The notes beneath the pieces are model-generated. The model was not told the origin of the DNA. It did not search any database and worked only from the letters and a program-made list of their open reading frames with translations. Below are positions 18,461 to 27,961 of a DNA stretch of 29,062 nucleotides, piece by piece. A program made the translations under genes and the position numbers. Origin of the DNA: Zygnema cylindricum. Lineage: Eukaryota > Streptophyta > Zygnematophyceae > Zygnematales > Zygnemataceae. Numbering within the stretch: the first letter of the stretch is position 1; each line of letters begins with the position of its first letter. The stretch covers positions 110,056 through 139,117 of the forward strand of contig JBBHKE010002180.1 in the NCBI GenBank assembly GCA_037447655.1, in the 5' to 3' direction.

Positions 18461-19735
18461 TCATGCATAAGAGGATGATGTATAAGGAGCAGGATAAACC
18501 TGACAGGCGAGTACAAATTTTTGAACTCTAAAGCCAGGAAGAATCATGAATTCAGATTTCATTCTTCTTTTTTCCTTTAAACTTTTCATTGCACTAATGA
18601 CCTCCACATTTTGATTATCTACAGGAGTTCCTTCTCCTACTCGGATAATTGTCGCCGCAGGATTAAACGAGAAAGCGAGTCGATGAAGGATCCAAACAAC
18701 TTTAACTGCTTCCTGAAATTTTTCCCTGATAACATTTCCATGGAGTCCCATTTCATCTGGCAACTGACTTAAGCCAAACACAACTTCACAAAACAACCTC
18801 CATTTTCGAATTTCAAATGCATGAAATTTTTTGTCTTCATCGATGATCTGTTCTACATTTTTACTTCGCAACTTTTCTTTTTGTCTGTAGTAATCCTCGC
18901 ATCGGTTATCCACATCAATGGCTGTCAGACCTCCTGCCTCAAATGCCTCATTCTCAAAATCTCGGAAAAGGACATCAATTACTTTACTTTTCAATTTGAA
19001 ACTTTCCCAAATTTTTCTCTCACATGTCGGTGGCTGCATCGATTGGTTTAAAATGGGGAGCTCCAGATTCCCAAAACGAATACCTTGCAAAATGGCTTCA
19101 CAGAAGTTGTTACTAGTTGTCTCAAGTTCATCGCGAAATTTTTCAAGATCGCTAGGAGAAGGTCCATGGATGGAATAAAAAGAAGTATGGGAAGTCTGGT
19201 TTGCGGCTATGGCCGTTTCTCCCACTGGAATTTTAGTCGATGTAGTACTTTTACCGGTTAAACCGAATTTAATTCCATGTTTTTTTTCCTTTTTCGACGC
19301 CTTTTTTAAGGATTCCTGCTTAAAATTTCCTGCATTTCCTGCCGGAGACCTTCCTTCCAAATTAGAAAAATTCTGCGACATCTTTTCTTCGAGATCCCTG
19401 CGAAGGAGAGAGATTTCCTGCAGCATATTCTTTTCTGAACTTTCAAATTTTCCGTGAAGAAGATGGATGATCCGCATCATCTCTCCCAAGTCTGTTCCTG
19501 CTTCGTGGTTTCGAATCCATGGCGGACCACTCGCCGGACTCAACTCCATCTCAACAGCTTGCTTGAGGTTATCCGTACGATGCCCGTCAGTTACGGAAGC
19601 GTCAGCTACAGTTCCATGTAGATTCGAAGGGATGCTCATGGCGAGAGGATTTCTGTTAGAGTTTTGAATAGAAGGAGAGAAGTTATGTTCTGGAACTCTG
19701 TTTTTCTTCCCTGCTTTAAATTTTAAGCAGGGCAT
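18461..19735 (-). CDS. DUF641/GIL1-like protein, 424 aa
   Basis: Single uninterrupted ATG-to-stop frame. The C-terminal half carries the pattern of the plant-specific DUF641 family, which includes GRAVITROPIC IN THE LIGHT 1 and IRK-interacting proteins. Visible pieces are FHAFEIRKWRLFCEVVFGL (residues 304-322), VVWILHRLAFSFNPAA (346-361) and ILPGFRVQK-FVLACQVY (398-414), matching the family's LHxLAFSFxP and PGFxIxxxxxQCxVY blocks. Residues 80-120 look like a short coiled coil (EMMRIIHLLHGKF...LRRDLEEK). A basic stretch KKASKKEKKHG spans 144-154. The usual N-terminal family block is not evident, so the protein is diverged. Arabidopsis GIL1 acts in light signalling that affects gravitropism, but the biochemical role is unknown and should not be transferred. 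It is divergently arranged with the Hsp70-like gene; the start codons are 983 bp apart. Confidence 0.75.
   Translation of the reverse strand: MPCLKFKAGKKNRVPEHNFSPSIQNSNRNPLAMSIPSNLHGTVADASVTDGHRTDNLKQAVEMELSPASGPPWIRNHEAGTDLGEMMRIIHLLHGKFESSEKNMLQEISLLRRDLEEKMSQNFSNLEGRSPAGNAGNFKQESLKKASKKEKKHGIKFGLTGKSTTSTKIPVGETAIAANQTSHTSFYSIHGPSPSDLEKFRDELETTSNNFCEAILQGIRFGNLELPILNQSMQPPTCERKIWESFKLKSKVIDVLFRDFENEAFEAGGLTAIDVDNRCEDYYRQKEKLRSKNVEQIIDEDKKFHAFEIRKWRLFCEVVFGLSQLPDEMGLHGNVIREKFQEAVKVVWILHRLAFSFNPAATIIRVGEGTPVDNQNVEVISAMKSLKEKRRMKSEFMILPGFRVQKFVLACQVYPAPYTSSSYA
19709..19732 (-). repeat. hairpin directly after the start codon
   Basis: CCCTGCTT and AAGCAGGG arms with an 8-nt AT loop occupy codons 2-9 of the DUF641-like reading frame. 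In the mRNA this puts an 8-bp GC-containing stem immediately downstream of the AUG. Confidence 0.6.
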
Positions 19736-19991
19736 AAGAAGAGGGCGACGGGTAAGAGAATTTAGGTTTTGTCGGCTTCTGCGAAACTAACACAAAGTAA
19801 AAGACAAGTCTACCTTTTTTTTCAGTTTTCATCTACCGTACAGAATTTTGCCGTACAAAAGGATGATTTTTAACGCGGATCGTACGGTACAGTCGCCGTG
19901 TTAAGAATTCCGTCGCAGTCGCACGAATTCCTTGCGAAAGAGACCGCAACCGACAAAGTCAAAACACCTACATGCGGTCTTGTCTTTTAGC

Positions 19992-19999
19992 TGACGTCA
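19992..19999. promoter_or_regulatory. TGACGTCA palindrome (bZIP-type site)
   Basis: Perfect CRE-type palindrome in the shared upstream region of the DUF641-like and Hsp70-like genes. Sites of this form are bound by plant bZIP factors in general; binding here is inferred. Confidence 0.45.
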
Positions 20000-20091
20000 T
20001 CCGTCGTAATCTGCTCGCTGTCTTCACTCGCTATGTCGCCAACGTTTCCCCCACCGAATTTTGCAGAAAGTAGAGTCAACGCGGAATAACG

Positions 20092-20262
20092 TTTCGAAAA
20101 GCGCGTTGAATATCGTAATTTATTTGGCAGCCACGTGGTACATCTTCCGAACCTGGCATCGCCGTCAAAATGTTAAAGGCGGGAAACCAGATTCGCGTGC
20201 TTTTTGAAAAGCGTGTTGAACTGTTGGACATCGGAACCTGGCGTCGCGGTCAAACTGTACGG
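20092..20262. repeat. imperfect tandem duplication in divergent promoter
   Basis: TTTCGAAAAGCGCGTTGAA at 20092-20110 recurs as TTTTGAAAAGCGTGTTGAA at 20202-20220. GAACCTGGCATCGCCGTCAA at 20149-20168 recurs as GAACCTGGCGTCGCGGTCAA at 20234-20253. The offsets are 110 and 85 bp, so the second copy lacks about 25 bp, the part holding the first G-box. Confidence 0.6.
20131..20138. promoter_or_regulatory. G-box CCACGTGG
   Basis: Eight-base palindrome with a CACGTG core. Two more CACGTG cores lie at 20402-20407 and 20701-20706, the last 12 nt before the Hsp70-like ATG. CACGTG is the target of plant bHLH and bZIP factors. Three copies in 600 bp exceed chance expectation, but function is not shown. 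Confidence 0.45.
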
Positions 20263-20345
20263 ACTGCCGTGAATTGTACCTCCGTACATGAAATCAGATT
20301 TGAGTGCGGGCCAAGCAAAACTTGGTGTGCACGCAGAGTCCAGGC

Positions 20346-20354
20346 TATAATATA
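20346..20354 (+). promoter_or_regulatory. candidate TATA box of Hsp70-like gene
   Basis: TATAATATA about 365 nt upstream of the ATG. If used, transcription would start near 20375 and the heptamer repeat would lie in the 5' leader. No other strong TATA candidate was seen nearer the ATG. Confidence 0.35.
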
Positions 20355-20442
20355 GTCGCAGGAAGTTTATTAGTATCGTTACGTCATCGCCAAAGCCCAA
20401 ACACGTGCAGCATCCCCACGAAGACTACCCTCGTCAAGGAAT

Positions 20443-20630
20443 CCCTCCCTCCTCCCTCGTCCCTCCTCCCTCCTACCTCCTCCCTCCTACCTCCTCCCTC
20501 CTCCCTCCTCCCTCCTCCCTCCTCCCTCCTCCCTCCTCCCTCCTCCCTCCTCCCTCCTCCCTCCTCCCTCCTCCCTCCTCCCTCCTCCCTCCTCCCTCCT
20601 CCCTCCTCCCTCCTCCCTCCTCCCTCCTCC
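20443..20630. repeat. (CCTCCCT)n heptanucleotide tandem repeat
   Basis: About 26 units of a 7-bp pyrimidine motif with a few A or G substitutions in the first 50 bp and near-perfect units after that. The complementary strand is a run of GGG blocks able to form G-quadruplexes. Because 7 is not a multiple of 3, all frames on both strands stay open and yield artefactual proline/serine or glycine/arginine peptides. Confidence 0.95.
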
Positions 20631-20655
20631 AAAAAAAGATTAGAATTAAACATTT

Positions 20656-20661
20656 ATGTAA
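20656..20661 (+). promoter_or_regulatory. start-stop upstream ORF (AUGUAA)
   Basis: ATG at 20656 is followed immediately by TAA, 57 nt before the main ATG at 20719. Minimal AUG-stop ORFs are a known translation-control element in plants (AUGUAA in the boric-acid channel gene NIP5;1 is the reference case). Whether this one is in the transcript depends on the unknown start site. Confidence 0.4.
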
Positions 20662-20718
20662 TACCCATTCGTTTCCCTGCCACTCCAAAAAGGCGACAAA
20701 CACGTGTCACTTGCAGCC

Positions 20719-22720
20719 ATGGAGGACCAAATCGTGGTCGGCCTAGACTTTGGGACCACATTCTCGGGTGTGGCTTGTGCACTCCGATCCACACCCGACA
20801 GCGTTTTAATAATTGAGGATTGGCCTGGGCAGAGAGAGGCTCAGAAGAGAGCCTACTGCAAAACTACCACCAGCCTCTGGTACAAAAAAAACATTGTGGG
20901 TGCATTTATACTCCAGGACTGGGGCTGGCCGGCAGTTGTAAAGTACAAGGAAGAGGTGGAAAAGGCTCAACAAAGGGGGATTCCTGTGAATGAGAGGACG
21001 GTGGGAATCTTAAGGGAAAGATTTAAACTGGAGCTTCCTAATGAACAGACAGGGGATGATGGAGACATTTATGACGTCAGGAGAATCACTGCTCATAGGG
21101 CAACCAAGGATTTTCTTACGAAGCTTTATGAGTACATTTTGGAGCAGCTAAAACAGAAATTTGGGAAGGTAGAGAAGGAGAAGATAAAGTGGGCTCTAAC
21201 CGTACCTGCCAGCTGGAGCGCTAGGACAAAGGGAAACATGAGGATCATTGCCATGAAAGCAGGATTGCAACCTCAAGTAATTCCCCCACTTGATATTATG
21301 TTAGAACCGGAAGCAGCTGCTGTTTACAGTTACCACAAGACAAATGTCACTTTGAGAAGAGAGGACAAGATTTTGATTGTGGATGCGGGAGGGGGAACAG
21401 TGGATGTAGTGGTGCATCAGAGGTTGGAGGATGGAAAGAAAACGAAAGAAGTTATAGCAAGCGATGGGCAAGATTGTGGGTCCTCCTTTATTGATAGAGA
21501 GTTTGAGAAGTATTTATTCAAAAAAATCCCTTGTCTTAAAGATTATCAGAAAAGAGATCCATCCATTCTTTTATATTTTATGCGGAAGTGGGATGGCGCC
21601 AAATGTGCTTTCAGGTTTGTAATATTATATTTACTCCATTTGCTGACAACTACACCGTGTATCGCTATTAGTGTTAAATATTAAAGGTGTACTAAACCCA
21701 TCTGTAAATTACTTAAGAATCCTTTTGAATTCTTAAGAAAAAGAAAAGAAGAAAAGAAGTTTCCTGGTTTTTTTCCTCAGGATGCTGCTGAGTTATAATT
21801 CTCATGTCCATTTGTTCACTGATTTCTTTCATTAAAAAAAACCATAATCATTTTTGCACTCCTTCTCTCTCTCTCTCATTCCTTTCTTTAAAACCATACT
21901 CACTCTGTCACTCTTTCTTTCTTCCAGGGGTGATGGATCGTATGCTGAAAATATTCTCATTCCGTACGATCTTGTCAAAGTATGGGAGGCAACATCAGGG
22001 ATGCCTGAAGGAAGTTGCCACCAACTGAAAATTTCGACTGAGGATATGAAGAAAATCTTTAGGCCAGTAATTACCCAATTAATAGCTCTTGTAGAGTCAC
22101 AGCTGGAGAAAGCAGGAGGGTGCCAGCGCATGCTGGTAGTGGGAGGGTTCGCAGACTCCCCCTATCTTGACTCCGTACTAAGAGATAAATTCCAAGAAAA
22201 AGTTTCTGAAATTACTACACCACCAAAACCAGGTGCTGCCATCTGTCATGGAGCATTGCTAAGCGTTCTGCACCCCTCCCCCCTTATTTCTAGAGTATCC
22301 AGAAAGACCTATGGTCTCAGAACCACTGAAAAATTTGTGGATGGTAAGCATGATAGGAATAAACTGTTTCTCATAGGTCACGTCGCGTGGTGTAGGGATA
22401 GATTCCTTGTATTTGTCAAGAAAGGTGAAGAAGTTCCTGTCAATTGTGTAGTACCCCATGTACTTTATAGAGCTGAGGGAAATCAAGAGGTTAGCCTTGA
22501 GATTTTTAGTTCAGACGCCTTAAATCCTCTGTATGTGGATGGTTGTGTGTCTGAGGGACGAGTGGTTTTCAGACCACCCGCTGACTTTGTAAGACCGTGG
22601 AAAAAACTGACAGTTGAAATGGAGTTCGGAAATACTAATATTACCGTGAGAGGAAAAATACACTATGGTTTTTTCAACCATGTCATGCCTATAACTCCAG
22701 CGACTTTAGAGTTTGTGTAG
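20719..22720 (+). CDS. HSPA12-like Hsp70-family ATPase, two exons
   Basis: Exons 20719-21614 and 21928-22720 join in phase 2 (AG plus G gives Arg299) across a GT-AG intron, giving 562 residues. The ATG at 20719 has an excellent context (GCAGCCATGG); the frame is open 15 nt further upstream, but only with a GTG. Actin-like ATPase motifs are present: phosphate-1 GLDFGTTFSGVA (8-19), LTVPASWS (160-167), EPEAAA (196-201), phosphate-2 VDAGGGTVD (221-229) and the adenosine motif VVGGFADSPYL (369-379). Length, the WYKKN-type region and the absence of a classical Hsp70 substrate-binding domain with EEVD tail fit the HSPA12/atypical Hsp70 branch, known mainly from animals and fungi. Probably a cytosolic nucleotide-binding chaperone-like protein; no signal peptide. 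Client and pathway are unknown. The gene appears intact. Confidence 0.9.
21615..21927 (+). other. intron of Hsp70-like gene
   Basis: 313 bp, donor GTTTGT and acceptor TTCTTTCTTCCAG preceded by CT-rich sequence. It contains a MITE-end relic (21651-21691) and a 9-bp hairpin CTTAAGAAT/ATTCTTAAG (21712-21737). Removal restores one frame across the conserved ATPase fold, which supports the call. Confidence 0.85.
21651..21691. repeat. relic of TA-flanked MITE end
   Basis: TACACC at 21651 and GGTGTA at 21686-21691 are inverted. The first 14 nt equal the left end of the element at 13277, and similarity continues for about 25 nt (ATCGCTATTAGTGTTAA). Likely an internally deleted copy. Confidence 0.5.
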
Positions 22721-22734
22721 GTCCTCAATGAGTA

Positions 22735-23145
22735 GATTTCTGAAAGTCGTTAAATTATGTTAAGGAGAAAAATCTGTTAGTAAATGTGTTTGACATGCTA
22801 ACTAGTAGATACTGTGGTGCAGGCATCTTGCTTCTCTGGATGATAGTGTAAGCTGTGATCTTTTTTTGGTACTACGCATTCTTCCTTTTATATACATATT
22901 TTTTTTAAGTTTCTATGCGTTACCTTTTATAATTGTGTGTTTCTCCATCTGTAAGATGGTACCACGTGTGTCAGTTACTTCAAGGGTCAAACTTGCCATC
23001 AACCTCTACCAAAGAGCCTGATTTTGTATGTTTTGAAGCTTCTTTCATACCATCTCAGTGTTGGTTCTTTTGGGTATGTTGGCTGACTGTTTTGCAAAAG
23101 GGGAGATTGTATGATTGTCCTCATTCCACTTGTCTCCCACAGAAT
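22735..23145. repeat. duplicated 3' flank of Hsp70-like gene, copy 1 (uninterrupted)
   Basis: Aligns by eye with 24907-25059 plus 26388-26725. Shared blocks include GAAAGT-GT-AAATTATG, TTGCTTCTCT-GATG, GTGTTTCT-CAT-TGT, TACCA-GT, CTCTA-CAAAGAGC and ATCTCCCACAGA-TT. Holds no ORF with family resemblance; the first part may include the 3' UTR of the Hsp70-like gene. Confidence 0.65.
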
Positions 23146-24599
23146 TTTACGCTAATCCCTCAGTTGAAGCATGTGATCTTTAGCAAGATCCCTAACAATA
23201 CAGAGAGAGAGAAATAGCATTACACAAGAGACACCACACACCAGATCACACACCATATTTTCATATCCATATATCCATCTCCATCCATCTTCCACTGTTC
23301 GCAAGTGCACCACACATATCATATTTATCATATTTATGATCATATTTATCATATTTGTGATCATGTTTATAAGTCGTCTTTGAGTTGATCCGCCATCGTG
23401 TGTAATCAACCAAGTAGATTCACGAATAGCCCGAGACTCTATTTTGTATCAATTATCTTGCAAACAATGAAGCAGTTGTTCAAGAATGTCCCATTGAATT
23501 TCCATGAATGTGTGTTTGAAGCCAATTTTGTGTCATCAACATTTCGTATAATTGCCAAAAACGTTTGATGGGTACTTGCCCAAATTATTGGTAAAAAGTT
23601 GGTCAACAATCCACAATTTTCATATGGGTACATTTGTCAGTGATGTCAATTTCGTACTCTCAATGTGGCGTTTTCTTAAACAAAAAATATAAGTCTCATG
23701 CTGACCTTTCTAGGAATTCAGGACGACAATTCCAGTTTCTAAGAAGGGCTTTCAGGGTAGAAACTGGCTTTTTAGAGAGTACATTTGATCTTCATAATGG
23801 AGAATTTGCGCTAAACATTCCCGATTTGAAATGGGTATTTTTGTTTTAGACATTGATTTTTTTGTGGAGTGAATAGGGGTACAAAATATGATTTGAAGCA
23901 GCGACTGGCGGTTTAGAAGTCTAAATTTGAAGAAAACTTGAAGGTAAAAAATTCACATTTGAGAGGAGGGAAAGTGAGTTTAAAGGGTAATGCCGATGGT
24001 GTTTTGGGCCAAAAACACGAAAGTATAAAATGGGGCTTTGGAGCAACAGTGCGGGTTTTTTTTTGTAAATGATATAAAAAAGCGTTTTCCTAAAAGACTT
24101 TTTGAAGATACAACTCACATTTAGTACATATTACTAATAACCTTTTCTTAAAAAAAACGGAATGTTGAACAATCTAAGACCATGGAAGGAATAAAAAGGC
24201 GAAACGAAGGTGAAAAATGTTACACTATATAAAACACGAGAAGACCAATAACACTGCGAAAAAAATATGACAACCAAAAACGACAAGCTAAAAACGAGAT
24301 TAATTATAAGTAGCAAAACACAAAAAAAAAACTATCAAGCAAACTCTCAGAAAAGCTGAGCTCGAGGGGGTGTCATCCCCATAAGCTTTAAATTTCACTG
24401 AAACTAGACCATGTTGATAAAAAAACACTTACCTAACCAATTATAGACTCTCAATGAGTACTCACGTTAACAACAATCCTATGTTAAAAGATTACCCACT
24501 ACCATTTCAAGCTACGGTCCACAACTGCGAAGTTCTCGAATGTGGGTTTGATCCATTGGTTCAAGATCTAGAAGTTCACCTTTATCATCTGGTACCTTG
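23146..24599. other. non-coding, no gene seen
   Basis: Includes AT-rich near-duplicates of CATATTTATCATATTTATGA at about 23317-23366 and otherwise only short frames without recognisable motif. Confidence 0.45.
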
Positions 24600-24735
24600 G
24601 GTAGACAGAGTGTTAAGATTCATAAAATCTGAAGATCAAGATCTGAATACCCCATAAAGAATCGAACCATCCAGGGTCAAACCTGGGATCTCTAAATAAG
24701 GTCCCCAGTACGCTAACCACTGCGCCACCAGCCCC
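24600..24735 (-). mobile_element. tRNA-derived SINE, second copy
   Basis: On the minus strand, A-box TGGTGGCGCAGTGG (24730-24717) and B-box-like GGTTTGACCCT (24683-24673) are 33 nt apart. The GATTTTATGAATCTTAACACT block follows about 106 nt from the start, as in the plus-strand copy at 16342. The GGGGCTG start has no complementary acceptor strand, which excludes a functional tRNA. A (CTCCCT)n tract lies directly 5' in this orientation. Confidence 0.7.
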
Positions 24736-24740
24736 AGCAT

Positions 24741-24772
24741 GGAGAGGGAGAGGGAGAGGGAGAGGGAGAGGG
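24741..24772. repeat. (GGGAGA)5 microsatellite
   Basis: Perfect hexamer repeat directly 5' of the minus-strand SINE. Confidence 0.9.
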
Positions 24773-24906
24773 ACTGGTCCATTTAATAAATGTACCAATT
24801 CTGGTTAAACCCCACATCTCGGGTATTGAAGGGCGTATCTTGCCTCAATCAACATAGAGGCCGTGATTGACGCCTTTCGATTATGTGTAGATTCTACTAA
24901 AGGTAG

Positions 24907-25059
24907 GTTGTGAAGTGCTTGAAAGTTGTCAAATTATGGTTTTAGAAGAGAAATTTGATGATATATGTATTTGAAATGCTACCTAAATGTTACTTCGGTG
25001 TAGGGATTTTGCTTCTCTCGATGGATAGTGTATTAAGCTGTGATTTTTCTCTTGGTACT
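24907..25059. repeat. duplicated Hsp70-gene flank, copy 2 part 1
   Basis: Matches 22735-22873. It stops at GGTACT, which in copy 1 is followed directly by ACGCATT. Confidence 0.6.
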
Positions 25060-26165
25060 GTTGCTCCAGCCTCCTATTTGGGAAGTTGGTGCCTTGTTGC
25101 TTCCACTATTGTCTCTCGTTTTCTGGCCGGGGACACTCCTATTCTTACGGCCGTGGTTCCCCGTTTTCGGATGGTGAGCTCGCCTTCCAGCGGTCCCTTT
25201 TGGATGCACCACGTTCTCTCAATCCAACTGCTATCGAGGACATGCCGATTTTTTCCACTCTTGTTACGACATCAGTTGCTTGTGTTCAGGAATCCATTTC
25301 TGATCAGGTTGTCGCCGCTATTAAATCCGAGCTTTTGGAGGCGCTTCCTTCCGATTCTTCGCGTGCACGCTTTCTCTCTTGTGGCGGAACTGGTTCTGGA
25401 GCTTGGCTATTGGCTGTCCCTATCTTATCCACTCTTCGTTTCACCCGGCTCAGTTCACCATGACCCTTAGGTTCCGGCTTGGCCTCCCTCACCCACCTTT
25501 GCTTGGCTCACTTGTTTGCTCCTGTGGCCATGTTCTCGAGCCCGGCGGGGTACATTTGCTTCGTTGCTCCCACGGGGGCGAGTTGATTGAGGCGCACGAC
25601 ACGATTCGGGACACCATCGCTACCATCGCTTCTGAGGGAGGAATTTCTGTTCGTCGGGAGGTCTCTCACATTATTCCTTCGCATCGGATTGACCTCGTAT
25701 TACTTGATGGTGCGCGTCGTACATTTGGTGACATTTTTGGCGAACCCTACCTCAACTACAGTCGTCAACCAAGCGGCTCGGCATGTGGGAGTGGCTTCCC
25801 GTGACGCGGCTGAGAGGAAGGAGCGTGATTATGCCCGTCACGACGCTATGGATGGCTTCATTCCGATGGCGGTCGAGATATTTGGTTTGTTTGGGTGTGG
25901 CTTTGGACGAGTTTTTCCGTATTTGTGGTCGGTGCTCGTTCGAGCGGCGGGGACCTGGGAGCCCTTTTGTTTCAGTACTTACTGCTTTTTATCGTCAACG
26001 TTTTTCCGTGGCCCTACAACGGGTGCAGGTTTCTATATTACTTTGATCGTCTATTGCCGTTATGGATCGACGACGTGTTCCGGACCTCCCTCCTCGTGCT
26101 CCTCCGGGATTCGGGGACTTACGTGGTTGCTTTTCGTAGATTTTTAGTTATATTGGGGTTTTTTT
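25060..26165 (+). pseudogene. RT-element C-terminal region with Cys-His motif, frameshifted
   Basis: Successive frames carry one continuous protein-like signal: ASYLGSWCLVASTIVSRFLA (near 25070-25140), then ARFLSCGGTGSGAWLLAVP (to about 25430), then LRFRLGLPHPPLLGS with the Cys-His motif CSCGHVLEPGGVHLLRC and HDTIRD (25460-25740), then NQAARHVGVASRDAAERKE (25750-25840), with further short pieces to about 26100. This arrangement is known to me from C-terminal ends of reverse-transcriptase elements in bryophytes and algae. The RREVSHIIP-RIDLVLLDG segment may be a PD-(D/E)XK-like endonuclease fold, which is less certain. At least four frameshifts show it is dead, and the RT domain itself is absent (5' truncation). 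Confidence 0.65.
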
Positions 26166-26387
26166 GATACATGTTGGATTTTTCCTTTGATGTATTGTTT
26201 GTTGGGTTTTGCTTTTTTGGGTGTTTCGATTTCCCTGCCATCTTTTCGTATTTTTGTTGTTTTTGCCGTGATTTCCTTTTTGTTTATTCCCCCGTCAAGT
26301 AGTTTTTCAGTTTTAGCAATGCTACTTTCCTTTGTTCCTATGGACTCAGATGGTTTGCCATCGTGCTTTTTAATAAAGTCGGCCCCT
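25060..26387 (+). mobile_element. 1.3-kb 3' end of a decayed non-LTR-type retrotransposon
   Basis: Both edges are defined by comparison with the uninterrupted copy at 22735-23145: sequence is lost at GGTACT (25059) and regained at CGCATT (26388). The insert is more GC-rich than its flanks. It ends with an AATAAA (26372) shortly before the right junction, as expected of a 3' UTR. Coding remnants are described separately. No clear target-site duplication was found. Confidence 0.65.
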
Positions 26388-26725
26388 CGCATTTCTTTTA
26401 TAAGTGTCTTTTTTTACGTTTATAAGATTATCTTTTTTACAAAGTGCGTGTTTCTGCATTTGTGAGAAGATGATACCATGTCCATCTGTTAATTCCTTGG
26501 TCAAAACTTGGCATTAAACTCTATCAAAGAGCTTTTTAACTTGACATTAAACTCTATCAAAGAGCTTTTTCTGTATGAAAAAAAAAAAAAAAAAACTTTG
26601 CTTCTGTATGTGTTCGAGCTTTCTTTCTTGTTATCCTACTGCTAAAATGTTATTCCAGTTTGGGAATTGTATGAGTATCCTTAGATTATCCAAAACATTC
26701 TACTTATCTCCCACAGAGTTCTCCT
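26388..26725. repeat. duplicated Hsp70-gene flank, copy 2 part 2
   Basis: Matches 22874-23145. It contains a private 33-bp tandem duplication (ATTAAACTCTATCAAAGAGC at 26513 and 26546) and an 18-bp A run at 26578-26595 that are absent from copy 1. Confidence 0.6.
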
Positions 26726-27961
26726 CTCCTGTTTTCAGGTCAGTTTTTGGTATTTTTCATTGATGCACCCTGAATTTGTGTATTTTTGACATATATGTAT
26801 TTTTCTTCTGTTGTCGTTTCTTTGTTTTCGTGCACTTCTTTAGATAAGCTGCTAGATAACTGTCAAATACTGAGAAAACCTCACACCACCAAGTACTGAC
26901 AAAACCTTTTAAGACAAAACATAACTTTTCCGGGACACTTTACTTTACATCTCAACAGTGTAACACATCGCAATAAAAGAAAAAATGCGATGGAAATTGC
27001 CTCCTAGTGAAAGAGTAAAACTCTCAAAGTAAAATGACCGCTTAATGCACAAAACAGTAAAACATAAACCGTGTTTAAACGGTGTTTTTAAATGAAACTA
27101 AATGGTAAGAGCAGAGGTAATTGCCAAAAAATGCATATAAACATAATTCGCATAACACTAGATTTCCTATCGTAAAGTCTCAATTAGAGAACACTACTAT
27201 TTATTTCTAGGTTTTATACTACAATTGAAAGATTTCATAACAAAAAGCAATGGTTTTGATTTCACCAAAAAAACAGATGAAACATTGAAACCTCGAGGAA
27301 ACTACTAGTGGTTTTCTAATATTGTTGATAATTCTAAATCGTGGCATCAAAGACGCCATAGGTAGAGATAAATTCAAGAAAAAATAATAAATGAACAAAC
27401 AAGTAAAGCTCAATGCGTGATTTTTAAGACAATTCTTTAGTACAATTGCGAATATTTCGCAAAACTTTGCATTAAATGACATTTTCAGGTGACATATATT
27501 CCAATTTTCTTGTCTAGAAAACAAAATGAAACCAGAAAAGAAATAGGCCGTGAAACATTTGCAGTTAACACCCTCCCAACCCATCACAAAGAAAAAAAAA
27601 AAAAAAGAGACAGTTTTCAATAGAAACCATGAACCATGGAAATATAGAAAAAACTTAACCTGGAATCCAAGAATAACTTATAGAAAACCACTAAATGAAA
27701 GAAAATTAAACCGGCCTAAAACTTAATTTATTGCAACCCCTCGAAGAAAAAATACCTTGAAACTAGACCCGAAACTACAAATCACCCAATCCGTTTACAT
27801 TTCTTAATCCAGAAACAAACTTGTACATAAATTCAAATATCTGTGACTCTAAACCGAATGAAACCTTGCCCTAATAAACAGAGCAATGACTGGAACAGTT
27901 TAAATTCATTATTCAAAGGCACTTCAGAATATGGACTCCGTTTCTCACCACATTCCGTGGA
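26726..27961. other. non-coding, includes probable 3' UTR of PLAC8-type gene
   Basis: AT-rich. No frame with recognisable motif; a 133-codon minus-strand frame at 27219-27620 is hydrophobic low-complexity sequence without family resemblance. Confidence 0.45.

Noticed and set aside
20443-20630. CRISPR-like array
   Set aside because: Units are contiguous heptamers without spacers, in a eukaryotic gene context.
20704-20718. Upstream start of the Hsp70-like gene at 20704
   Set aside because: That codon is GTG; the ATG at 20719 has a strong context and directly precedes the conserved N-terminus.
20304-20816. 170-codon frame with Pro-Ser repeats and its Gly-Arg counterpart on the other strand
   Set aside because: Both come from the 7-bp tandem repeat, and the former overlaps the Hsp70-like start in another frame. 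No conserved sequence on either side.
24673-24735. Possible functional tRNA gene on the minus strand
   Set aside because: A and B boxes are good, but the 5' GGGGCTG has no complementary acceptor strand 3' of the T arm, and the sequence continues into a SINE body shared with 16342.
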